64,000 bases of DNA from Adenanthera pavonina (lineage: Eukaryota; Streptophyta; Magnoliopsida; Fabales; Fabaceae). Below are positions 46,673 through 58,600 of the stretch, piece by piece. The stretch spans positions 173,266-237,265 of the forward strand of contig JAIVEN010000042.1 in the NCBI GenBank assembly GCA_026686845.1, in the 5' to 3' direction. Made by a program: the position numbers and the translations under genes. The notes under the pieces were generated by a model. It saw only the letters and a list, made by a program, of their open reading frames with translations, had not been told where the DNA came from and did not search any database. Positions within the stretch are counted from its first letter, which is position 1, and every line of letters starts with the position of its first letter.

Positions 46673-49600
46673 TTTAGGGTTTAGGGTTTAGGGTTTAGGG
46701 TTTAGGGTTTAGGGTTTAGGGTTTAGGGTTTAGGGTTTAGGGTTTAGGGTTTAGGGTTTAGGGTTTAGGGTTTAGGGTTTAGGGTTTAGGGTTTAGGGTT
46801 TAGGGTTTAGGGTTTAGGGTTTAGGGTTTAGGGTTTAGGGTTTAGGGTTTAGGGTTTAGGGTTTAGGGTTTAGGGTTTAGGGTTTAGGGTTTAGGGTTTA
46901 GGGTTTAGGGTTTAGGGTTTAGGGTTTAGGGTTTAGGGTTTAGGGTTTAGGGTTTAGGGTTTAGGGTTTAGGGTTTAGGGTTTAGGGTTTAGGGTTTAGG
47001 GTTTAGGGTTTAGGGTTTAGGGTTTAGGGTTTAGGGTTTAGGGTTTAGGGTTTAGGGTTTAGGGTTTAGGGTTTAGGGTTTAGGGTTTAGGGTTTAGGGT
47101 TTAGGGTTTAGGGTTTAGGGTTTAGGGTTTAGGGTTTAGGGTTTAGGGTTTAGGGTTTAGGGTTTAGGGTTTAGGGTTTAGGGTTTAGGGTTTAGGGTTT
47201 AGGGTTTAGGGTTTAGGGTTTAGGGTTTAGGGTTTAGGGTTTAGGGTTTAGGGTTTAGGGTTTAGGGTTTAGGGTTTAGGGTTTAGGGTTTAGGGTTTAG
47301 GGTTTAGGGTTTAGGGTTTAGGGTTTAGGGTTTAGGGTTTAGGGTTTAGGGTTTAGGGTTTAGGGTTTAGGGTTTAGGGTTTAGGGTTTAGGGTTTAGGG
47401 TTTAGGGTTTAGGGTTTAGGGTTTAGGGTTTAGGGTTTAGGGTTTAGGGTTTAGGGTTTAGGGTTTAGGGTTTAGGGTTTAGGGTTTAGGGTTTAGGGTT
47501 TAGGGTTTAGGGTTTAGGGTTTAGGGTTTAGGGTTTAGGGTTTAGGGTTTAGGGTTTAGGGTTTAGGGTTTAGGGTTTAGGGTTTAGGGTTTAGGGTTTA
47601 GGGTTTAGGGTTTAGGGTTTAGGGTTTAGGGTTTAGGGTTTAGGGTTTAGGGTTTAGGGTTTAGGGTTTAGGGTTTAGGGTTTAGGGTTTAGGGTTTAGG
47701 GTTTAGGGTTTAGGGTTTAGGGTTTAGGGTTTAGGGTTTAGGGTTTAGGGTTTAGGGTTTAGGGTTTAGGGTTTAGGGTTTAGGGTTTAGGGTTTAGGGT
47801 TTAGGGTTTAGGGTTTAGGGTTTAGGGTTTAGGGTTTAGGGTTTAGGGTTTAGGGTTTAGGGTTTAGGGTTTAGGGTTTAGGGTTTAGGGTTTAGGGTTT
47901 AGGGTTTAGGGTTTAGGGTTTAGGGTTTAGGGTTTAGGGTTTAGGGTTTAGGGTTTAGGGTTTAGGGTTTAGGGTTTAGGGTTTAGGGTTTAGGGTTTAG
48001 GGTTTAGGGTTTAGGGTTTAGGGTTTAGGGTTTAGGGTTTAGGGTTTAGGGTTTAGGGTTTAGGGTTTAGGGTTTAGGGTTTAGGGTTTAGGGTTTAGGG
48101 TTTAGGGTTTAGGGTTTAGGGTTTAGGGTTTAGGGTTTAGGGTTTAGGGTTTAGGGTTTAGGGTTTAGGGTTTAGGGTTTAGGGTTTAGGGTTTAGGGTT
48201 TAGGGTTTAGGGTTTAGGGTTTAGGGTTTAGGGTTTAGGGTTTAGGGTTTAGGGTTTAGGGTTTAGGGTTTAGGGTTTAGGGTTTAGGGTTTAGGGTTTA
48301 GGGTTTAGGGTTTAGGGTTTAGGGTTTAGGGTTTAGGGTTTAGGGTTTAGGGTTTAGGGTTTAGGGTTTAGGGTTTAGGGTTTAGGGTTTAGGGTTTAGG
48401 GTTTAGGGTTTAGGGTTTAGGGTTTAGGGTTTAGGGTTTAGGGTTTAGGGTTTAGGGTTTAGGGTTTAGGGTTTAGGGTTTAGGGTTTAGGGTTTAGGGT
48501 TTAGGGTTTAGGGTTTAGGGTTTAGGGTTTAGGGTTTAGGGTTTAGGGTTTAGGGTTTAGGGTTTAGGGTTTAGGGTTTAGGGTTTAGGGTTTAGGGTTT
48601 AGGGTTTAGGGTTTAGGGTTTAGGGTTTAGGGTTTAGGGTTTAGGGTTTAGGGTTTAGGGTTTAGGGTTTAGGGTTTAGGGTTTAGGGTTTAGGGTTTAG
48701 GGTTTAGGGTTTAGGGTTTAGGGTTTAGGGTTTAGGGTTTAGGGTTTAGGGTTTAGGGTTTAGGGTTTAGGGTTTAGGGTTTAGGGTTTAGGGTTTAGGG
48801 TTTAGGGTTTAGGGTTTAGGGTTTAGGGTTTAGGGTTTAGGGTTTAGGGTTTAGGGTTTAGGGTTTAGGGTTTAGGGTTTAGGGTTTAGGGTTTAGGGTT
48901 TAGGGTTTAGGGTTTAGGGTTTAGGGTTTAGGGTTTAGGGTTTAGGGTTTAGGGTTTAGGGTTTAGGGTTTAGGGTTTAGGGTTTAGGGTTTAGGGTTTA
49001 GGGTTTAGGGTTTAGGGTTTAGGGTTTAGGGTTTAGGGTTTAGGGTTTAGGGTTTAGGGTTTAGGGTTTAGGGTTTAGGGTTTAGGGTTTAGGGTTTAGG
49101 GTTTAGGGTTTAGGGTTTAGGGTTTAGGGTTTAGGGTTTAGGGTTTAGGGTTTAGGGTTTAGGGTTTAGGGTTTAGGGTTTAGGGTTTAGGGTTTAGGGT
49201 TTAGGGTTTAGGGTTTAGGGTTTAGGGTTTAGGGTTTAGGGTTTAGGGTTTAGGGTTTAGGGTTTAGGGTTTAGGGTTTAGGGTTTAGGGTTTAGGGTTT
49301 AGGGTTTAGGGTTTAGGGTTTAGGGTTTAGGGTTTAGGGTTTAGGGTTTAGGGTTTAGGGTTTAGGGTTTAGGGTTTAGGGTTTAGGGTTTAGGGTTTAG
49401 GGTTTAGGGTTTAGGGTTTAGGGTTTAGGGTTTAGGGTTTAGGGTTTAGGGTTTAGGGTTTAGGGTTTAGGGTTTAGGGTTTAGGGTTTAGGGTTTAGGG
49501 TTTAGGGTTTAGGGTTTAGGGTTTAGGGTTTAGGGTTTAGGGTTTAGGGTTTAGGGTTTAGGGTTTAGGGTTTAGGGTTTAGGGTTTAGGGTTTAGGGTT

Positions 49601-52600
49601 TAGGGTTTAGGGTTTAGGGTTTAGGGTTTAGGGTTTAGGGTTTAGGGTTTAGGGTTTAGGGTTTAGGGTTTAGGGTTTAGGGTTTAGGGTTTAGGGTTTA
49701 GGGTTTAGGGTTTAGGGTTTAGGGTTTAGGGTTTAGGGTTTAGGGTTTAGGGTTTAGGGTTTAGGGTTTAGGGTTTAGGGTTTAGGGTTTAGGGTTTAGG
49801 GTTTAGGGTTTAGGGTTTAGGGTTTAGGGTTTAGGGTTTAGGGTTTAGGGTTTAGGGTTTAGGGTTTAGGGTTTAGGGTTTAGGGTTTAGGGTTTAGGGT
49901 TTAGGGTTTAGGGTTTAGGGTTTAGGGTTTAGGGTTTAGGGTTTAGGGTTTAGGGTTTAGGGTTTAGGGTTTAGGGTTTAGGGTTTAGGGTTTAGGGTTT
50001 AGGGTTTAGGGTTTAGGGTTTAGGGTTTAGGGTTTAGGGTTTAGGGTTTAGGGTTTAGGGTTTAGGGTTTAGGGTTTAGGGTTTAGGGTTTAGGGTTTAG
50101 GGTTTAGGGTTTAGGGTTTAGGGTTTAGGGTTTAGGGTTTAGGGTTTAGGGTTTAGGGTTTAGGGTTTAGGGTTTAGGGTTTAGGGTTTAGGGTTTAGGG
50201 TTTAGGGTTTAGGGTTTAGGGTTTAGGGTTTAGGGTTTAGGGTTTAGGGTTTAGGGTTTAGGGTTTAGGGTTTAGGGTTTAGGGTTTAGGGTTTAGGGTT
50301 TAGGGTTTAGGGTTTAGGGTTTAGGGTTTAGGGTTTAGGGTTTAGGGTTTAGGGTTTAGGGTTTAGGGTTTAGGGTTTAGGGTTTAGGGTTTAGGGTTTA
50401 GGGTTTAGGGTTTAGGGTTTAGGGTTTAGGGTTTAGGGTTTAGGGTTTAGGGTTTAGGGTTTAGGGTTTAGGGTTTAGGGTTTAGGGTTTAGGGTTTAGG
50501 GTTTAGGGTTTAGGGTTTAGGGTTTAGGGTTTAGGGTTTAGGGTTTAGGGTTTAGGGTTTAGGGTTTAGGGTTTAGGGTTTAGGGTTTAGGGTTTAGGGT
50601 TTAGGGTTTAGGGTTTAGGGTTTAGGGTTTAGGGTTTAGGGTTTAGGGTTTAGGGTTTAGGGTTTAGGGTTTAGGGTTTAGGGTTTAGGGTTTAGGGTTT
50701 AGGGTTTAGGGTTTAGGGTTTAGGGTTTAGGGTTTAGGGTTTAGGGTTTAGGGTTTAGGGTTTAGGGTTTAGGGTTTAGGGTTTAGGGTTTAGGGTTTAG
50801 GGTTTAGGGTTTAGGGTTTAGGGTTTAGGGTTTAGGGTTTAGGGTTTAGGGTTTAGGGTTTAGGGTTTAGGGTTTAGGGTTTAGGGTTTAGGGTTTAGGG
50901 TTTAGGGTTTAGGGTTTAGGGTTTAGGGTTTAGGGTTTAGGGTTTAGGGTTTAGGGTTTAGGGTTTAGGGTTTAGGGTTTAGGGTTTAGGGTTTAGGGTT
51001 TAGGGTTTAGGGTTTAGGGTTTAGGGTTTAGGGTTTAGGGTTTAGGGTTTAGGGTTTAGGGTTTAGGGTTTAGGGTTTAGGGTTTAGGGTTTAGGGTTTA
51101 GGGTTTAGGGTTTAGGGTTTAGGGTTTAGGGTTTAGGGTTTAGGGTTTAGGGTTTAGGGTTTAGGGTTTAGGGTTTAGGGTTTAGGGTTTAGGGTTTAGG
51201 GTTTAGGGTTTAGGGTTTAGGGTTTAGGGTTTAGGGTTTAGGGTTTAGGGTTTAGGGTTTAGGGTTTAGGGTTTAGGGTTTAGGGTTTAGGGTTTAGGGT
51301 TTAGGGTTTAGGGTTTAGGGTTTAGGGTTTAGGGTTTAGGGTTTAGGGTTTAGGGTTTAGGGTTTAGGGTTTAGGGTTTAGGGTTTAGGGTTTAGGGTTT
51401 AGGGTTTAGGGTTTAGGGTTTAGGGTTTAGGGTTTAGGGTTTAGGGTTTAGGGTTTAGGGTTTAGGGTTTAGGGTTTAGGGTTTAGGGTTTAGGGTTTAG
51501 GGTTTAGGGTTTAGGGTTTAGGGTTTAGGGTTTAGGGTTTAGGGTTTAGGGTTTAGGGTTTAGGGTTTAGGGTTTAGGGTTTAGGGTTTAGGGTTTAGGG
51601 TTTAGGGTTTAGGGTTTAGGGTTTAGGGTTTAGGGTTTAGGGTTTAGGGTTTAGGGTTTAGGGTTTAGGGTTTAGGGTTTAGGGTTTAGGGTTTAGGGTT
51701 TAGGGTTTAGGGTTTAGGGTTTAGGGTTTAGGGTTTAGGGTTTAGGGTTTAGGGTTTAGGGTTTAGGGTTTAGGGTTTAGGGTTTAGGGTTTAGGGTTTA
51801 GGGTTTAGGGTTTAGGGTTTAGGGTTTAGGGTTTAGGGTTTAGGGTTTAGGGTTTAGGGTTTAGGGTTTAGGGTTTAGGGTTTAGGGTTTAGGGTTTAGG
51901 GTTTAGGGTTTAGGGTTTAGGGTTTAGGGTTTAGGGTTTAGGGTTTAGGGTTTAGGGTTTAGGGTTTAGGGTTTAGGGTTTAGGGTTTAGGGTTTAGGGT
52001 TTAGGGTTTAGGGTTTAGGGTTTAGGGTTTAGGGTTTAGGGTTTAGGGTTTAGGGTTTAGGGTTTAGGGTTTAGGGTTTAGGGTTTAGGGTTTAGGGTTT
52101 AGGGTTTAGGGTTTAGGGTTTAGGGTTTAGGGTTTAGGGTTTAGGGTTTAGGGTTTAGGGTTTAGGGTTTAGGGTTTAGGGTTTAGGGTTTAGGGTTTAG
52201 GGTTTAGGGTTTAGGGTTTAGGGTTTAGGGTTTAGGGTTTAGGGTTTAGGGTTTAGGGTTTAGGGTTTAGGGTTTAGGGTTTAGGGTTTAGGGTTTAGGG
52301 TTTAGGGTTTAGGGTTTAGGGTTTAGGGTTTAGGGTTTAGGGTTTAGGGTTTAGGGTTTAGGGTTTAGGGTTTAGGGTTTAGGGTTTAGGGTTTAGGGTT
52401 TAGGGTTTAGGGTTTAGGGTTTAGGGTTTAGGGTTTAGGGTTTAGGGTTTAGGGTTTAGGGTTTAGGGTTTAGGGTTTAGGGTTTAGGGTTTAGGGTTTA
52501 GGGTTTAGGGTTTAGGGTTTAGGGTTTAGGGTTTAGGGTTTAGGGTTTAGGGTTTAGGGTTTAGGGTTTAGGGTTTAGGGTTTAGGGTTTAGGGTTTAGG

Positions 52601-55600
52601 GTTTAGGGTTTAGGGTTTAGGGTTTAGGGTTTAGGGTTTAGGGTTTAGGGTTTAGGGTTTAGGGTTTAGGGTTTAGGGTTTAGGGTTTAGGGTTTAGGGT
52701 TTAGGGTTTAGGGTTTAGGGTTTAGGGTTTAGGGTTTAGGGTTTAGGGTTTAGGGTTTAGGGTTTAGGGTTTAGGGTTTAGGGTTTAGGGTTTAGGGTTT
52801 AGGGTTTAGGGTTTAGGGTTTAGGGTTTAGGGTTTAGGGTTTAGGGTTTAGGGTTTAGGGTTTAGGGTTTAGGGTTTAGGGTTTAGGGTTTAGGGTTTAG
52901 GGTTTAGGGTTTAGGGTTTAGGGTTTAGGGTTTAGGGTTTAGGGTTTAGGGTTTAGGGTTTAGGGTTTAGGGTTTAGGGTTTAGGGTTTAGGGTTTAGGG
53001 TTTAGGGTTTAGGGTTTAGGGTTTAGGGTTTAGGGTTTAGGGTTTAGGGTTTAGGGTTTAGGGTTTAGGGTTTAGGGTTTAGGGTTTAGGGTTTAGGGTT
53101 TAGGGTTTAGGGTTTAGGGTTTAGGGTTTAGGGTTTAGGGTTTAGGGTTTAGGGTTTAGGGTTTAGGGTTTAGGGTTTAGGGTTTAGGGTTTAGGGTTTA
53201 GGGTTTAGGGTTTAGGGTTTAGGGTTTAGGGTTTAGGGTTTAGGGTTTAGGGTTTAGGGTTTAGGGTTTAGGGTTTAGGGTTTAGGGTTTAGGGTTTAGG
53301 GTTTAGGGTTTAGGGTTTAGGGTTTAGGGTTTAGGGTTTAGGGTTTAGGGTTTAGGGTTTAGGGTTTAGGGTTTAGGGTTTAGGGTTTAGGGTTTAGGGT
53401 TTAGGGTTTAGGGTTTAGGGTTTAGGGTTTAGGGTTTAGGGTTTAGGGTTTAGGGTTTAGGGTTTAGGGTTTAGGGTTTAGGGTTTAGGGTTTAGGGTTT
53501 AGGGTTTAGGGTTTAGGGTTTAGGGTTTAGGGTTTAGGGTTTAGGGTTTAGGGTTTAGGGTTTAGGGTTTAGGGTTTAGGGTTTAGGGTTTAGGGTTTAG
53601 GGTTTAGGGTTTAGGGTTTAGGGTTTAGGGTTTAGGGTTTAGGGTTTAGGGTTTAGGGTTTAGGGTTTAGGGTTTAGGGTTTAGGGTTTAGGGTTTAGGG
53701 TTTAGGGTTTAGGGTTTAGGGTTTAGGGTTTAGGGTTTAGGGTTTAGGGTTTAGGGTTTAGGGTTTAGGGTTTAGGGTTTAGGGTTTAGGGTTTAGGGTT
53801 TAGGGTTTAGGGTTTAGGGTTTAGGGTTTAGGGTTTAGGGTTTAGGGTTTAGGGTTTAGGGTTTAGGGTTTAGGGTTTAGGGTTTAGGGTTTAGGGTTTA
53901 GGGTTTAGGGTTTAGGGTTTAGGGTTTAGGGTTTAGGGTTTAGGGTTTAGGGTTTAGGGTTTAGGGTTTAGGGTTTAGGGTTTAGGGTTTAGGGTTTAGG
54001 GTTTAGGGTTTAGGGTTTAGGGTTTAGGGTTTAGGGTTTAGGGTTTAGGGTTTAGGGTTTAGGGTTTAGGGTTTAGGGTTTAGGGTTTAGGGTTTAGGGT
54101 TTAGGGTTTAGGGTTTAGGGTTTAGGGTTTAGGGTTTAGGGTTTAGGGTTTAGGGTTTAGGGTTTAGGGTTTAGGGTTTAGGGTTTAGGGTTTAGGGTTT
54201 AGGGTTTAGGGTTTAGGGTTTAGGGTTTAGGGTTTAGGGTTTAGGGTTTAGGGTTTAGGGTTTAGGGTTTAGGGTTTAGGGTTTAGGGTTTAGGGTTTAG
54301 GGTTTAGGGTTTAGGGTTTAGGGTTTAGGGTTTAGGGTTTAGGGTTTAGGGTTTAGGGTTTAGGGTTTAGGGTTTAGGGTTTAGGGTTTAGGGTTTAGGG
54401 TTTAGGGTTTAGGGTTTAGGGTTTAGGGTTTAGGGTTTAGGGTTTAGGGTTTAGGGTTTAGGGTTTAGGGTTTAGGGTTTAGGGTTTAGGGTTTAGGGTT
54501 TAGGGTTTAGGGTTTAGGGTTTAGGGTTTAGGGTTTAGGGTTTAGGGTTTAGGGTTTAGGGTTTAGGGTTTAGGGTTTAGGGTTTAGGGTTTAGGGTTTA
54601 GGGTTTAGGGTTTAGGGTTTAGGGTTTAGGGTTTAGGGTTTAGGGTTTAGGGTTTAGGGTTTAGGGTTTAGGGTTTAGGGTTTAGGGTTTAGGGTTTAGG
54701 GTTTAGGGTTTAGGGTTTAGGGTTTAGGGTTTAGGGTTTAGGGTTTAGGGTTTAGGGTTTAGGGTTTAGGGTTTAGGGTTTAGGGTTTAGGGTTTAGGGT
54801 TTAGGGTTTAGGGTTTAGGGTTTAGGGTTTAGGGTTTAGGGTTTAGGGTTTAGGGTTTAGGGTTTAGGGTTTAGGGTTTAGGGTTTAGGGTTTAGGGTTT
54901 AGGGTTTAGGGTTTAGGGTTTAGGGTTTAGGGTTTAGGGTTTAGGGTTTAGGGTTTAGGGTTTAGGGTTTAGGGTTTAGGGTTTAGGGTTTAGGGTTTAG
55001 GGTTTAGGGTTTAGGGTTTAGGGTTTAGGGTTTAGGGTTTAGGGTTTAGGGTTTAGGGTTTAGGGTTTAGGGTTTAGGGTTTAGGGTTTAGGGTTTAGGG
55101 TTTAGGGTTTAGGGTTTAGGGTTTAGGGTTTAGGGTTTAGGGTTTAGGGTTTAGGGTTTAGGGTTTAGGGTTTAGGGTTTAGGGTTTAGGGTTTAGGGTT
55201 TAGGGTTTAGGGTTTAGGGTTTAGGGTTTAGGGTTTAGGGTTTAGGGTTTAGGGTTTAGGGTTTAGGGTTTAGGGTTTAGGGTTTAGGGTTTAGGGTTTA
55301 GGGTTTAGGGTTTAGGGTTTAGGGTTTAGGGTTTAGGGTTTAGGGTTTAGGGTTTAGGGTTTAGGGTTTAGGGTTTAGGGTTTAGGGTTTAGGGTTTAGG
55401 GTTTAGGGTTTAGGGTTTAGGGTTTAGGGTTTAGGGTTTAGGGTTTAGGGTTTAGGGTTTAGGGTTTAGGGTTTAGGGTTTAGGGTTTAGGGTTTAGGGT
55501 TTAGGGTTTAGGGTTTAGGGTTTAGGGTTTAGGGTTTAGGGTTTAGGGTTTAGGGTTTAGGGTTTAGGGTTTAGGGTTTAGGGTTTAGGGTTTAGGGTTT

Positions 55601-58600
55601 AGGGTTTAGGGTTTAGGGTTTAGGGTTTAGGGTTTAGGGTTTAGGGTTTAGGGTTTAGGGTTTAGGGTTTAGGGTTTAGGGTTTAGGGTTTAGGGTTTAG
55701 GGTTTAGGGTTTAGGGTTTAGGGTTTAGGGTTTAGGGTTTAGGGTTTAGGGTTTAGGGTTTAGGGTTTAGGGTTTAGGGTTTAGGGTTTAGGGTTTAGGG
55801 TTTAGGGTTTAGGGTTTAGGGTTTAGGGTTTAGGGTTTAGGGTTTAGGGTTTAGGGTTTAGGGTTTAGGGTTTAGGGTTTAGGGTTTAGGGTTTAGGGTT
55901 TAGGGTTTAGGGTTTAGGGTTTAGGGTTTAGGGTTTAGGGTTTAGGGTTTAGGGTTTAGGGTTTAGGGTTTAGGGTTTAGGGTTTAGGGTTTAGGGTTTA
56001 GGGTTTAGGGTTTAGGGTTTAGGGTTTAGGGTTTAGGGTTTAGGGTTTAGGGTTTAGGGTTTAGGGTTTAGGGTTTAGGGTTTAGGGTTTAGGGTTTAGG
56101 GTTTAGGGTTTAGGGTTTAGGGTTTAGGGTTTAGGGTTTAGGGTTTAGGGTTTAGGGTTTAGGGTTTAGGGTTTAGGGTTTAGGGTTTAGGGTTTAGGGT
56201 TTAGGGTTTAGGGTTTAGGGTTTAGGGTTTAGGGTTTAGGGTTTAGGGTTTAGGGTTTAGGGTTTAGGGTTTAGGGTTTAGGGTTTAGGGTTTAGGGTTT
56301 AGGGTTTAGGGTTTAGGGTTTAGGGTTTAGGGTTTAGGGTTTAGGGTTTAGGGTTTAGGGTTTAGGGTTTAGGGTTTAGGGTTTAGGGTTTAGGGTTTAG
56401 GGTTTAGGGTTTAGGGTTTAGGGTTTAGGGTTTAGGGTTTAGGGTTTAGGGTTTAGGGTTTAGGGTTTAGGGTTTAGGGTTTAGGGTTTAGGGTTTAGGG
56501 TTTAGGGTTTAGGGTTTAGGGTTTAGGGTTTAGGGTTTAGGGTTTAGGGTTTAGGGTTTAGGGTTTAGGGTTTAGGGTTTAGGGTTTAGGGTTTAGGGTT
56601 TAGGGTTTAGGGTTTAGGGTTTAGGGTTTAGGGTTTAGGGTTTAGGGTTTAGGGTTTAGGGTTTAGGGTTTAGGGTTTAGGGTTTAGGGTTTAGGGTTTA
56701 GGGTTTAGGGTTTAGGGTTTAGGGTTTAGGGTTTAGGGTTTAGGGTTTAGGGTTTAGGGTTTAGGGTTTAGGGTTTAGGGTTTAGGGTTTAGGGTTTAGG
56801 GTTTAGGGTTTAGGGTTTAGGGTTTAGGGTTTAGGGTTTAGGGTTTAGGGTTTAGGGTTTAGGGTTTAGGGTTTAGGGTTTAGGGTTTAGGGTTTAGGGT
56901 TTAGGGTTTAGGGTTTAGGGTTTAGGGTTTAGGGTTTAGGGTTTAGGGTTTAGGGTTTAGGGTTTAGGGTTTAGGGTTTAGGGTTTAGGGTTTAGGGTTT
57001 AGGGTTTAGGGTTTAGGGTTTAGGGTTTAGGGTTTAGGGTTTAGGGTTTAGGGTTTAGGGTTTAGGGTTTAGGGTTTAGGGTTTAGGGTTTAGGGTTTAG
57101 GGTTTAGGGTTTAGGGTTTAGGGTTTAGGGTTTAGGGTTTAGGGTTTAGGGTTTAGGGTTTAGGGTTTAGGGTTTAGGGTTTAGGGTTTAGGGTTTAGGG
57201 TTTAGGGTTTAGGGTTTAGGGTTTAGGGTTTAGGGTTTAGGGTTTAGGGTTTAGGGTTTAGGGTTTAGGGTTTAGGGTTTAGGGTTTAGGGTTTAGGGTT
57301 TAGGGTTTAGGGTTTAGGGTTTAGGGTTTAGGGTTTAGGGTTTAGGGTTTAGGGTTTAGGGTTTAGGGTTTAGGGTTTAGGGTTTAGGGTTTAGGGTTTA
57401 GGGTTTAGGGTTTAGGGTTTAGGGTTTAGGGTTTAGGGTTTAGGGTTTAGGGTTTAGGGTTTAGGGTTTAGGGTTTAGGGTTTAGGGTTTAGGGTTTAGG
57501 GTTTAGGGTTTAGGGTTTAGGGTTTAGGGTTTAGGGTTTAGGGTTTAGGGTTTAGGGTTTAGGGTTTAGGGTTTAGGGTTTAGGGTTTAGGGTTTAGGGT
57601 TTAGGGTTTAGGGTTTAGGGTTTAGGGTTTAGGGTTTAGGGTTTAGGGTTTAGGGTTTAGGGTTTAGGGTTTAGGGTTTAGGGTTTAGGGTTTAGGGTTT
57701 AGGGTTTAGGGTTTAGGGTTTAGGGTTTAGGGTTTAGGGTTTAGGGTTTAGGGTTTAGGGTTTAGGGTTTAGGGTTTAGGGTTTAGGGTTTAGGGTTTAG
57801 GGTTTAGGGTTTAGGGTTTAGGGTTTAGGGTTTAGGGTTTAGGGTTTAGGGTTTAGGGTTTAGGGTTTAGGGTTTAGGGTTTAGGGTTTAGGGTTTAGGG
57901 TTTAGGGTTTAGGGTTTAGGGTTTAGGGTTTAGGGTTTAGGGTTTAGGGTTTAGGGTTTAGGGTTTAGGGTTTAGGGTTTAGGGTTTAGGGTTTAGGGTT
58001 TAGGGTTTAGGGTTTAGGGTTTAGGGTTTAGGGTTTAGGGTTTAGGGTTTAGGGTTTAGGGTTTAGGGTTTAGGGTTTAGGGTTTAGGGTTTAGGGTTTA
58101 GGGTTTAGGGTTTAGGGTTTAGGGTTTAGGGTTTAGGGTTTAGGGTTTAGGGTTTAGGGTTTAGGGTTTAGGGTTTAGGGTTTAGGGTTTAGGGTTTAGG
58201 GTTTAGGGTTTAGGGTTTAGGGTTTAGGGTTTAGGGTTTAGGGTTTAGGGTTTAGGGTTTAGGGTTTAGGGTTTAGGGTTTAGGGTTTAGGGTTTAGGGT
58301 TTAGGGTTTAGGGTTTAGGGTTTAGGGTTTAGGGTTTAGGGTTTAGGGTTTAGGGTTTAGGGTTTAGGGTTTAGGGTTTAGGGTTTAGGGTTTAGGGTTT
58401 AGGGTTTAGGGTTTAGGGTTTAGGGTTTAGGGTTTAGGGTTTAGGGTTTAGGGTTTAGGGTTTAGGGTTTAGGGTTTAGGGTTTAGGGTTTAGGGTTTAG
58501 GGTTTAGGGTTTAGGGTTTAGGGTTTAGGGTTTAGGGTTTAGGGTTTAGGGTTTAGGGTTTAGGGTTTAGGGTTTAGGGTTTAGGGTTTAGGGTTTAGGG